DNA of 64,000 nucleotides from JAIQFR01 sp041494445 (lineage in GTDB: Bacteria > Acidobacteriota > Polarisedimenticolia > Polarisedimenticolales > JAIQFR01): assembly GCA_041494445.1 (NCBI GenBank), contig JBGQAU010000002.1, positions 1-64,000 of the forward strand, read 5' to 3'. This document shows, one piece after another, positions 25,901 to 33,062 of this stretch. The translations under genes and the position numbers were made by a program. The notes below the pieces were generated by a model, which was given only the letters and a program-made list of their open reading frames with translations, searched no databases and had not been told where the DNA came from. Position 1 is the first letter of the stretch, and every line of letters begins with the position of its first letter.

Positions 25901-27079
25901 GGCGGCACCGCGCAGGCGAGCACCACGGGCAGCACGAGCACCAGCACCGCGAGCGTCACCGTCACGACCTCCGCCGGCTTCCTGCCCGGCGAGAGAGTCA
26001 GGATTGCGGACGCCGGCGCCCTCGACTACGACGATCAGGGTCTCGGCAGGGGCGATCTCGACAGCTACATCGCCGCTGTGCCGGACGCCACGCACATCAC
26101 TCTGGTCGCCAAGCCATCCTTGGCGGTCAGCGGAAAGAGCGTGGTGCAGAACCCCACCAAGAACGGCGCGGGCTACATGACCAGGACCCAACTCGGCGCC
26201 CTCGCGGAAGGGATGCACAACGACCAGCCGAGCGTTTCGTTTGTCTATTCGCTCGGCAATCCCAACACGCAGGTCGTCAACCTGGACGCGTCGGCTTCGA
26301 TGTGCAGCGGGAGCACCGCGGCCTGCGACGCATACGAGTGGGACTGCGGCTCCGACGGGACGCTTACGGCCCCGGCGTATCCGGAGAAGGCCATCACCGC
26401 CACCTGCACGTACGCCACCGCGGGCACCAAGACGATCACCCTCACCGTGGAGCAGTACGGGGTGAACGGCGCCTCCACCAGCCGGCTCGTGAACACGTAC
26501 CCGTACGTTCCTGCGCCCGTGGTCGGGGGCACCTGCTCGTTCGGGGACGGGACCACCGAGAACACTTGGACCGCGACCGTCACCGACACCTCGACATCCG
26601 CTTCGAAGGTGACCGTGGGTTGGGGCGACAACACCCCGCTCACCAGCGACTTCACGAGCCCCTTCGGACCGTTCACGCACACCTACACGACCGCGGGCAC
26701 CTACACGATCACCCACAAGGCGTACAACTCCAGGGGAGAGTCGAGCACCGAGACGTGCCAGGGGATCCTGGGGTACTTCCGGATCGCCGGCACCGTGTTC
26801 AGGACCGGCGGGGTCCTGCCGGTGGCGTACGCGAGCGTCGAGGTGAAGCAGGGCGCAACCTTCACGGGATCGACCGTCAGAACGGTCATGACGGCGGGGG
26901 ACGGCACGTACACCATCGCGAACCTCAAGCCGGGTGCGTACAGTCTCCGCGCCCGTAAGAGCGGGTCCACGCTCACGTTCTCCGACGTGCTGAATGTCAC
27001 GATCGGACCGAGCGGCACCGTCGACTTCACCGCGACAGGCGGGAGCAAGGCGGGAATGGGCAAGCCGTTGGCCCAGTAG
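22937..27079 (+). CDS. Large secreted octaheme cytochrome c with Cys-Gly-Trp repeats, PKD and carboxypeptidase-regulatory-like domains
   Basis: 1380 residues from ATG 22937 (GGGAGGAGG upstream), with a signal peptide ending SWA. There are eight CxxCH sites near residues 189, 391, 454, 754, 847, 876, 908 and 982. Between and around them are about 14 copies of a short repeat T-x3-C-x3-G-G-x-W (for example TQATCEANAGVW, TKEQCEFKGGTW). The C-terminus has two PKD-like beta-sandwiches (about 1095-1270) and a carboxypeptidase regulatory-like fold (about 1280-1366). Likely an outer-surface electron carrier or adhesin-like cytochrome; the many non-heme cysteines may form disulfides. The 266 bp upstream (22671-22936) contains no gene and no riboswitch I recognise. 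Confidence 0.85.
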   Translation: MYVRKGTLLMKTLVKGALALVVPLLLAGGTSWAVPQYLDDGALQNAQGGWNLPAQGSCPEASSALTRPDCLAVRLTSYTTRGTCVPTGNITRSWSTGVCNDTAHNADLATCENTLPLGSRKFSAGSPNVCAIVMKGDDRNKAVCTAVYGGTWVTAGACIPAWVMPDRTQYTPNLFSGALSGPSGPGDQCLRCHNSVTEYNGPRVRDVEWFLRTGHKNMARKVTPAAAGAGLPWAGPAYACSLPGFNDMTSCELHGGTWDAALVTYPSDDSADPIDWPNGKIGFCSNTAYKTQATCVAAAGTWTWYTLKWIYGDWLSSLPRAIFAAPPSFGNASSPNTCVDPRSGLCSLSQYITQATCEANAGVWTSNGTQAGCETNNGAGSWVAKPGASYSCGRCHTTGWTSDSVVNIAKEPEKSFSGIVWSRLGAPTDGKVDTAGAVAGDPNKSSSWDVWGISCTRCHNSVVENTSGVCTPPGTAAVQSSLVTQALCEAAGGTWSAGPPYAAPVGLSSHHNAMTSADASSGGYCSDMTLGSLTKEQCEFKGGTWYAVNCSDPVWPSARQCLDTSGCSNHLSVFTTSALCTGGVCSANTSSATYATPADCATNGGFWYEPGTCSNPFYFSQATCTAAGGAWAANTWNAKTPGTWNASSCSIGGGTCTAPQYVTSGDCTGHSGTWSSSGSGSCSFPAYTTPSDCQSHSGAWSATWSDNLQCMDAGVCSDVTKTNQIACLAVTGNTWTNGKWTGTRTRRGQMITSVCMNCHRQETGGKPYDNASANPGTEATVNPGLYLKAGAAHGTFSFVSHPHGNQFLNSPHGQFTGTFNQIGTATYGNGYGSYFQNDGEAANTGNGCTGCHDVHKSVVEEAFEPAPGQEGAIKEECTACHKKNLAGLLHPGGVGTPLEEMESEPADACVSCHMPDGMHLYRIKADAGYTTFPTAAITATTAAQCTAAGGTWSSSSSSCTVNANISPDGSFTRAVWVDMDHACGQCHGGGTAQASTTGSTSTSTASVTVTTSAGFLPGERVRIADAGALDYDDQGLGRGDLDSYIAAVPDATHITLVAKPSLAVSGKSVVQNPTKNGAGYMTRTQLGALAEGMHNDQPSVSFVYSLGNPNTQVVNLDASASMCSGSTAACDAYEWDCGSDGTLTAPAYPEKAITATCTYATAGTKTITLTVEQYGVNGASTSRLVNTYPYVPAPVVGGTCSFGDGTTENTWTATVTDTSTSASKVTVGWGDNTPLTSDFTSPFGPFTHTYTTAGTYTITHKAYNSRGESSTETCQGILGYFRIAGTVFRTGGVLPVAYASVEVKQGATFTGSTVRTVMTAGDGTYTIANLKPGAYSLRARKSGSTLTFSDVLNVTIGPSGTVDFTATGGSKAGMGKPLAQ

Positions 27080-27143
27080 GCTTCCTGAACGGCCAAGAAG
27101 GGAATCCAAGAGAATGCGAACCCAGGAGATCCTCGGAGGAAAC

Positions 27144-27989
27144 ATGAAGAAGTTGACTCAAGGCGCGCTGATCGTCGCTCTTGGACTGTTCGCCGTGTCC
27201 TTCGCCTCGGCCTACACAGGAAACGCCGTGCCGGGCTCGGGAATCAACGGAACGGTCCACGATCTCAATCGAACGGACACGGGGATGGGCTACACGGCAA
27301 ATCCGGAGGATCCTCTCACCAGGATATGCATCTTCTGCCATGCCCCGCACCACACATACAGGCTGCTCCCGCAGAACGGCGGAAGCTTCACGGGTAGCGG
27401 TCCGACGGACCCGGCCCCGGACGTGTACGACTACCTGCCGCTGTGGAACCACGAGCTCACGATGAACTACACGCAGTACACGATGTACGTGAACGGCGTC
27501 GGCGCCCCCACGATCGGCCCCAAGGCCTTGCAGGCCAGGGGCGACATGATCCCGGGAAGCGCCTCCCTGCTGTGCCTGAGCTGTCACGACGGAAGCGTTG
27601 CCGTCAACTCGTACGGCAATCCTTCTCAGGTGACGCCCACGAACCACTCGGTCAGCACCGGCAACAAGTTCATCGGGCAGACCTCGCCGTACCTCATCGG
27701 CAAGGACAACTACCTCGGGAACCACCACCCCATCGGGTTCGACTACGACCAGGTGCAGGCCGGGGACAACGAGATCCGGCCCGCGGACGATGCCGACCTG
27801 GGTGGGGCCGGCAAGGTGCGGGATCACCTGTACGGTCCGGGGAACACGCGGATGGAGTGCGCGACCTGCCATGCCGTCCACAACAAGCAGAACACGGGAG
27901 AAGCCCTGCTGTGGAGGAGTGATCAGGACAGCAGGCTCTGCCTCACCTGCCACGACAAGGGCACGAATCCGGGACCCACGATTCCGTAA
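27144..27989 (+). CDS. Secreted tetraheme cytochrome c (OmcE-like candidate)
   Basis: 281 residues. ATG 27144 is chosen because GGAGG precedes it by four bases. The signal peptide ends ASA. Hemes bind at CIFCH, CLSCH, CATCH and CLTCH. The opening HDLNRTDTG...CIFCHAPHH, the LCLSCHDGSVAV block and NHHPIGFDY are shared with the N-terminal half of the protein at 33043-34899, so the two are paralogues. Size and heme number match tetraheme outer-surface cytochromes such as OmcE. It follows the octaheme gene by 64 bp and ends at a strong terminator, so the pair forms one transcription unit. Confidence 0.85.
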   Translation: MKKLTQGALIVALGLFAVSFASAYTGNAVPGSGINGTVHDLNRTDTGMGYTANPEDPLTRICIFCHAPHHTYRLLPQNGGSFTGSGPTDPAPDVYDYLPLWNHELTMNYTQYTMYVNGVGAPTIGPKALQARGDMIPGSASLLCLSCHDGSVAVNSYGNPSQVTPTNHSVSTGNKFIGQTSPYLIGKDNYLGNHHPIGFDYDQVQAGDNEIRPADDADLGGAGKVRDHLYGPGNTRMECATCHAVHNKQNTGEALLWRSDQDSRLCLTCHDKGTNPGPTIP

Positions 27990-28009
27990 CGCACGATCGG
28001 TCGACGTTC

Positions 28010-28044
28010 GACGAGAGGGGAATGGGAGCCATTCCCCTCTCGTC
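28010..28044. terminator. Strong stem-loop terminator after the tetraheme gene
   Basis: A perfect 16-bp stem (GACGAGAGGGGAATGG and its complement) with a three-base loop, followed by GTTCTT. It is 21 bases after the tetraheme stop. The symmetry means it could act in both directions. Confidence 0.85.
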
Positions 28045-28208
28045 GTTCTTCCGCGGCTCCTCGCGCTCTCCCCCCGCGCCCGCGCGATGATAAGATGCGG
28101 CCTGCTTTCGGCTTTCCGGGATGGTCGGGTCCGTGGGGCACGGTCCTGATGGGACACGGAACGCTCTCCCCGCTTCGTGCTCGGGGTGTTCGCGGACGGG
28201 ACGGGTCC

Positions 28209-29345
28209 ATGTCGAATGCTCTCAGGGGCATGGCTTGCGCCGCTCTGGCGCTCCTGGCGGCGGCGTGCGCCGCGCCCGTCAGGAAGAAGGAAGCCGGGGT
28301 GTTCTTCCCGCCCGCGCCCGAGCTTCCCCGGCTTCAATACCTGATCTCCTTCAGCGGCCTCAAGGACATCGAGCGGCAATCCGCGTTCGACCGTTTCGTG
28401 GTGGGCGAGACGCAGGACGTGAAGCTCGAGAAGCCTTACGGCGTCGCGGTCCACGAAGGGAAGATCTACGTTTGCGACACCAACGCGACGGTCGTCGTCT
28501 TCGACCTGGTGGGCAAGACCTTCCGGACCCTGAAGGGTGCGGTCGGCCCGGGAAAGCTGATCCAGCCGATCAACATCAGCATCGATGTCGACGGCACCAA
28601 GTACGTGGCGGATCCGGTCCGCGGCCAGGTCGTGGCCTTCGACCGGAACGACGAGTACCTGAAGGCCTACGGGGCCCCCGGGGACTGGAAGCCCGTGGAC
28701 GCGGTCCCGTTCGAGGACAGGCTCTACGTCGCCGACGTCGAGCACGGGATGGTCAAGGTCTTCGACAAGGGCAGCGGGGAGTCGCTCAAGACCATCGGCG
28801 CCACGGGGGAGCCTTCCGAGCGGCTCGACCGCCCGACGAATCTGGCTTTCGACCGGGAGGGCTACCTCTACGTCACGGACGCCGGAAGATTCCAGGTGGT
28901 CAAGTTCGACCGGGATGGTCACTTCAAGTCGACGTTCGGGAAGGTCGGGGACAACCTGGGACACTTCGCGAGACCCAAGGGGATCGCTCTCGATCGGGAA
29001 GGCCGCCTCTACGCGGTGGACGCCTCCTTCAACAACGTGCAGATCTTCAATAAGGATGGGCGGCTCCTGATGTTCTTCGGGGAGAGCGGGGACAAGCCGG
29101 GTGGCTTCCTGCTGCCCGCGAAAGTCGCGATCGACTACGACAACCTGCAGTACTTCAAGGGCTACGTCGAACCCGACTTCCAGCCGGACTACCTGGTTTT
29201 CGTGACAAGCCAGTTCGGAAGCCGCCTGGTCAACGTCCTGGCGTACGGGCGGGCCAAGGGGAAGAAGTATCCGACCGATGCGGAGATCCTGAAGTTGTTC
29301 GAGGAGCGGCGGAAGACGGAGCTTGAGAAACTGCAGAAGCAGTGA
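28209..29345 (+). CDS. NHL-repeat beta-propeller lipoprotein A
   Basis: 378 residues from ATG 28209. The signal peptide ends in the lipobox LAAAC. Six NHL-type blades follow, each with a hydrophobic strand, a YVAD/YVTDAG-like turn and a V-x-x-F-D strand (for example KIYVCDTNATVVVF, LYVTDAGRFQVVKF). A short charged helix closes the C-terminus. There is no heme motif. The gene heads a run with a pentaheme lipoprotein, a beta-barrel and a second NHL lipoprotein, so a scaffold for an outer-membrane electron conduit is likely. Confidence 0.85.
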   Translation: MSNALRGMACAALALLAAACAAPVRKKEAGVFFPPAPELPRLQYLISFSGLKDIERQSAFDRFVVGETQDVKLEKPYGVAVHEGKIYVCDTNATVVVFDLVGKTFRTLKGAVGPGKLIQPINISIDVDGTKYVADPVRGQVVAFDRNDEYLKAYGAPGDWKPVDAVPFEDRLYVADVEHGMVKVFDKGSGESLKTIGATGEPSERLDRPTNLAFDREGYLYVTDAGRFQVVKFDRDGHFKSTFGKVGDNLGHFARPKGIALDREGRLYAVDASFNNVQIFNKDGRLLMFFGESGDKPGGFLLPAKVAIDYDNLQYFKGYVEPDFQPDYLVFVTSQFGSRLVNVLAYGRAKGKKYPTDAEILKLFEERRKTELEKLQKQ

Positions 29346-29382
29346 GCCGCGGGGGAGCGCTGCCATCGCCGGCCGGGAGTCG

Positions 29383-29919
29383 ATGAAGGCGTGGATGATC
29401 GTGGTGTGCGTCTCGGTCGTCGCCGCGCAGTCCATGGGCTGCGGCGCGGCGGAGCGCCGCAGGGTCCTCACGTTCCTGTTCGACGGGGTGCCGCCGCCCA
29501 AGGCGGCCGAGGCGCCGGACGCCGGACAGCAGGAGATCCGGCCGGACGCCGGCCGGTCGAGAGACGTTGGCTACAGGGAACATGGCCCCTACGCGGCGAG
29601 ACAGTGCGGTGCGTGCCACCAGCCGGGAGCTGCCAACGCCCTCGTGGCGCCGAAAGAGAGTCTCTGTCTCCGGTGCCACGAGATCAAGCTGGACAAGAAG
29701 TACGTCCACGGTCCCCTCGCCTCGGGCGGTTGCCTGTCGTGCCACGACCCCCATAGCTCCCAGTACCGCTACCTCCTCGTGTCCGAGTCCGATGGCTTCT
29801 GCGTGAATTGCCACGACCCACAGGCGATCGCACGGATCGCCGCGCACGGAGGGTCCCAGGAGAACTGCACGACGTGTCATGACGCCCACCTGTCCGACAC
29901 GAAGTACCTGCTGAAATAG
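29383..29919 (+). CDS. Pentaheme cytochrome c, probable lipoprotein
   Basis: 178 residues from ATG 29383, with a signal peptide ending SMGC as a plausible lipobox. Five CxxCH motifs (CGACH, CLRCH, CLSCH, CVNCH, CTTCH) occur in doubled-CxxCH pairs with following D-P-H or D-A-H residues that supply axial histidines. It lies directly upstream of the beta-barrel gene (15 bases), the usual partnership of a multiheme cytochrome threaded in or docked to an outer-membrane porin. Confidence 0.88.
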   Translation: MKAWMIVVCVSVVAAQSMGCGAAERRRVLTFLFDGVPPPKAAEAPDAGQQEIRPDAGRSRDVGYREHGPYAARQCGACHQPGAANALVAPKESLCLRCHEIKLDKKYVHGPLASGGCLSCHDPHSSQYRYLLVSESDGFCVNCHDPQAIARIAAHGGSQENCTTCHDAHLSDTKYLLK

Positions 29920-29934
29920 GAACGGAGACCCGGC

Positions 29935-31968
29935 TTGCGCCCCAAGGCCATCCTCGTTCTCCTGGCGGTCGCGGGCTCCGCACTCTCCCTGACCCTCGCC
30001 GACCTGAGCGTCTTCGTTCCGAAGTCGGTCGGAAGCGGCGCGTACCTCGATCTGTTCGGCTCGTTCGAGGAAGACGACAGCCGCAGCAGCTCGCGAACGT
30101 TCGGGTGGACCGACACCTTCGTCAAGGAGAAGCTCACTCTCTACTCGAACGGCTACCTCTATCACCCGCGTTTCCTGCAGTACCGGCTCTCCGTCGCCGG
30201 GGCCCTCAAACAGGAGAAGTACCAGCCCTCCTACTATGACAGGCCCCTGGGATGGCAGCGAGCCTCGGGCATCGAGTACGACGGAAAGCTCCTGTTCCTG
30301 GCCGACCATCCCTACACCCTGGAGTTGTTCGCCTCCCGCTACGAGCCCCTCTTCAAGGACGAAGCGGCGACGCGGCACAACAGCGTCGCGACCCGGCAGG
30401 GCGGTCTCTTCCGGTACCGCAGGAGACCGTACCTGTTCCGGGCCGACTTCTCCAAAGGCACCAACCGGTCGGCCTCGTCGTACTCCGAGGTCACCCGGTT
30501 CGGCGTGGACGGCGAGTATCTCAAGCAATACAGGAACGGAAACCAGTTCTCCCTGCGCGCCGGTTACACCCCCTCGCGGTTCGCCAGCTCCTCGGGAGTG
30601 GAGGGTCATTCTACGGAATCGCTCTTCAGCAGCTTCGTGGACCTGCAGCGGGCGCGGTTGGAGTCTGGCGTGACCAGAAACTCGCGCGATCAGGAGGACC
30701 GGGTGTCGGGGAGGTTCGAGAGCGACCAGTTCGCATGGTACGAGCGTCTGAGCGCGTACCTGCCGCTGAACCTGAGGAGCGACATCTCCTACCGCTATCA
30801 GAACAACGAGAACACGTTCCCCGGCGAGGATGCTTCGGGCCGCCACAAGCTGTCGGACATCGGCAAGGACCTTGAACTCAATATCGATCACAGGCTCTAC
30901 CAGAGCCTGGTCTCCCGATACACCTTCTTCGATAGATCGAGGGAGTCCTCGGGTGGCGATTCGTCGTTCACGTCCCACGCCCTGGCCTTCGACTACAACA
31001 AGACGATTCCGCGGGGCAAGATCCTGGCGGCGTTGAGCTTCTCCCGGGGCGACTCGGACAACCGGGGCCGCGCGGACGTCGTGGACGAGCTGCACGCGGC
31101 AGCTGTCGGTGGGGCGTTCAGCCTCGGCCGGCAGAACGTGGAGCCGCTGAGCCTGGTCGTCTTCCTCAAGTCGCCCCTGCCGCCGTTCCAGACGGTTCGC
31201 CTGGAGAAGAACGTTGACTACGTGGTGGCGCCGCTCCTGAACACGCTCGAGATCAGCGTGCTCCGTGTGCCGCCGGAATTCGAGGTGGCGGGGACGACGG
31301 ACTACGACTTCCTGGTCTCCTATTCCCTCACCACCGACCGGTTCGAGCTCCGGACCGAAACGGTCGCGCACAGCGCGAGCGTCGAGCTGCTCGACAACCA
31401 GCTGACCCCGTACTACAGCTACGTGGCGGTCCGATCCACGACGCTCTCCGGGGTCCTCCCGGGCGGCCCTCTCGACTCCACGACCTACACGACGGGCCTT
31501 AGATTCCAGAGCGGGCCGCTGCGAGGGCTGGGGGAATTTCAGTACCTGAAATGGGACGTCAGTCCCTACAGGGCCTGGAGGGTAGAGGTCCAGTACGTCG
31601 GCCCGCTGAACCCGACCACCACCGTCTACGGGACCGTGTCGTACCTGAATAAGCGGTATCCCCAAGGCACGTCCCTGCAGCTGCGCGAGGCCTACACGGA
31701 CGAGAGGGAGTCCGTCACCGGCAGCCTCCGGAAGCAGCTCTCTCCGCGGGGTCTGATGCTGTCCGCGGGGGGTTCCGTTTCGCGATGGCAGGGGCGGATC
31801 CGTAGCGACGCCTACGCGCTGAACTCCTCCTTGGACTGGAAGATCGGGAAGCTGGCGCTCAGCGCCGGCGCGAGCGCGTACCTGTCCCAAACGGAGGACG
31901 GCGTCATCCTGTCGAACCGGCGCTTCCATCAGTACTATTACGTGAGCGCCCGGAGAGAGCTGTTCTAG
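29935..31968 (+). CDS. Outer-membrane beta-barrel (porin-cytochrome conduit type)
   Basis: 677 residues, TTG start eight bases after GGAG. A signal peptide ends LTLA. The mature protein alternates amphipathic strands with charged turns (LTLYSNGYLYHPRFLQYRLS, ADFSKGTNRSASSYSEVTRF) and finishes RRELF, with the terminal aromatic residue required for barrel insertion. No heme motif. Its position between a pentaheme lipoprotein and an NHL lipoprotein, upstream of a 12-heme cytochrome, matches porin-cytochrome conduits in which a barrel of about 20 strands surrounds a heme wire. No barrel family can be named from the sequence alone. Confidence 0.82.
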   Translation: MRPKAILVLLAVAGSALSLTLADLSVFVPKSVGSGAYLDLFGSFEEDDSRSSSRTFGWTDTFVKEKLTLYSNGYLYHPRFLQYRLSVAGALKQEKYQPSYYDRPLGWQRASGIEYDGKLLFLADHPYTLELFASRYEPLFKDEAATRHNSVATRQGGLFRYRRRPYLFRADFSKGTNRSASSYSEVTRFGVDGEYLKQYRNGNQFSLRAGYTPSRFASSSGVEGHSTESLFSSFVDLQRARLESGVTRNSRDQEDRVSGRFESDQFAWYERLSAYLPLNLRSDISYRYQNNENTFPGEDASGRHKLSDIGKDLELNIDHRLYQSLVSRYTFFDRSRESSGGDSSFTSHALAFDYNKTIPRGKILAALSFSRGDSDNRGRADVVDELHAAAVGGAFSLGRQNVEPLSLVVFLKSPLPPFQTVRLEKNVDYVVAPLLNTLEISVLRVPPEFEVAGTTDYDFLVSYSLTTDRFELRTETVAHSASVELLDNQLTPYYSYVAVRSTTLSGVLPGGPLDSTTYTTGLRFQSGPLRGLGEFQYLKWDVSPYRAWRVEVQYVGPLNPTTTVYGTVSYLNKRYPQGTSLQLREAYTDERESVTGSLRKQLSPRGLMLSAGGSVSRWQGRIRSDAYALNSSLDWKIGKLALSAGASAYLSQTEDGVILSNRRFHQYYYVSARRELF

Positions 31969-31991
31969 GGGGCCGAAAGGAGAGCGCCAGG

Positions 31992-33062
31992 GTGAGCACG
32001 CTCGGTGGGAAAGGCGGGGGCAGGAGAAGGACCGCGGTCCTGCTCGGCCTCGTCTCGCTGCTCTCGGGATGCGTCTCGAGGTGGACGCTCCGCACGGAGC
32101 AGCCGGCCCTCGCCCTCCAGTGGCCGTACCAGCCGATGAAGGCGAAGCTCACCTACCTCCGGTCGTTGACCGGTTTCGCGAAGCAGCAGGGCGCCGCCTC
32201 GACGTTCAAGGCCTTCGTCTACGGGGGCGAGAGCGAGGACCGGAACGCCTTCGTCCTGCCGGTGGCGGTGGCGACCGGGGCCGACGGTCGCATCGCGGTC
32301 GCCGACATGGGGCGCAGGTGCGTTCACCTCTACGTTCCCGGTGAGCAAACCTACGTCCGGATCGACGGCTCGAAAGGGGAGAAGATCCGGTCGCCCGTCG
32401 CGGTCGTCTTCGACGACGAGCTGAGGCTCTACCTCTCCGACTCGGCGGGGAAGGTATTCGCGTTCGGCCGGCAGGGCGAGTTCCTCTTCACGCTGGAGAA
32501 GGCCGGCGAGGAAGTCCTCCGGCGGCCGACCGGTCTCGCGTACAGCCCCGGCCGAAAGCTGCTCTACGTCGTGGACACCCTCGCGAACAGGGTCCACGCC
32601 TTCAGCAAGAGCGGGGAAGTCGTCTTCTCCTTCGGCCGGCGAGGGGAGGAGGCGGGCAGCTTCAACTTCCCGACGCACATCTTCCGGTCCTCCGCGGGAG
32701 ATCTCTACATCACGAACTCGCTCGACTTCCGGATCGAGATCTTCGACGAGACGGGAAAGCACCTCGGGTCCTTTGGCCATCACGGCGACGGCTCCGGGGA
32801 CCTGGCGATGCCCAAGGGGCTGGCCGTGGACAAGGACGGCGTGGTCTACGTCGCCGACAGCATCTTCGACAACGTGCAGCTCTTCAACCGGCGAGGGGAT
32901 TTTCTCCTGACTCTCGGCAGTAGAGGCGCGGACTTCGGCGAGTTCTGGCTCCCCTCCGGAGTCTTCATCAGTGAAAACGACGAACTGTACGTCTGTGACA
33001 CCTACAATCGGCGCATACAGGTGTTTCGGATCACGGAGCGGTATGCTGAAGAATCGTCCTGA
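31992..33062 (+). CDS. NHL-repeat beta-propeller lipoprotein B
   Basis: 356 residues, GTG start with GAAAGGAGAG upstream. The signal peptide ends in the lipobox LSGC. Six NHL blades follow (for example LLYVVDTLANRVHAFS, LYITNSLDFRIEIFD, YVADSIFDNVQLFN). It shares blade pattern with the protein at 28209-29345, so both flank the porin gene as paralogous lipoproteins. The C-terminal 20 codons overlap the start of the next cytochrome gene, which implies translational coupling. Confidence 0.85.
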   Translation: MSTLGGKGGGRRRTAVLLGLVSLLSGCVSRWTLRTEQPALALQWPYQPMKAKLTYLRSLTGFAKQQGAASTFKAFVYGGESEDRNAFVLPVAVATGADGRIAVADMGRRCVHLYVPGEQTYVRIDGSKGEKIRSPVAVVFDDELRLYLSDSAGKVFAFGRQGEFLFTLEKAGEEVLRRPTGLAYSPGRKLLYVVDTLANRVHAFSKSGEVVFSFGRRGEEAGSFNFPTHIFRSSAGDLYITNSLDFRIEIFDETGKHLGSFGHHGDGSGDLAMPKGLAVDKDGVVYVADSIFDNVQLFNRRGDFLLTLGSRGADFGEFWLPSGVFISENDELYVCDTYNRRIQVFRITERYAEESS

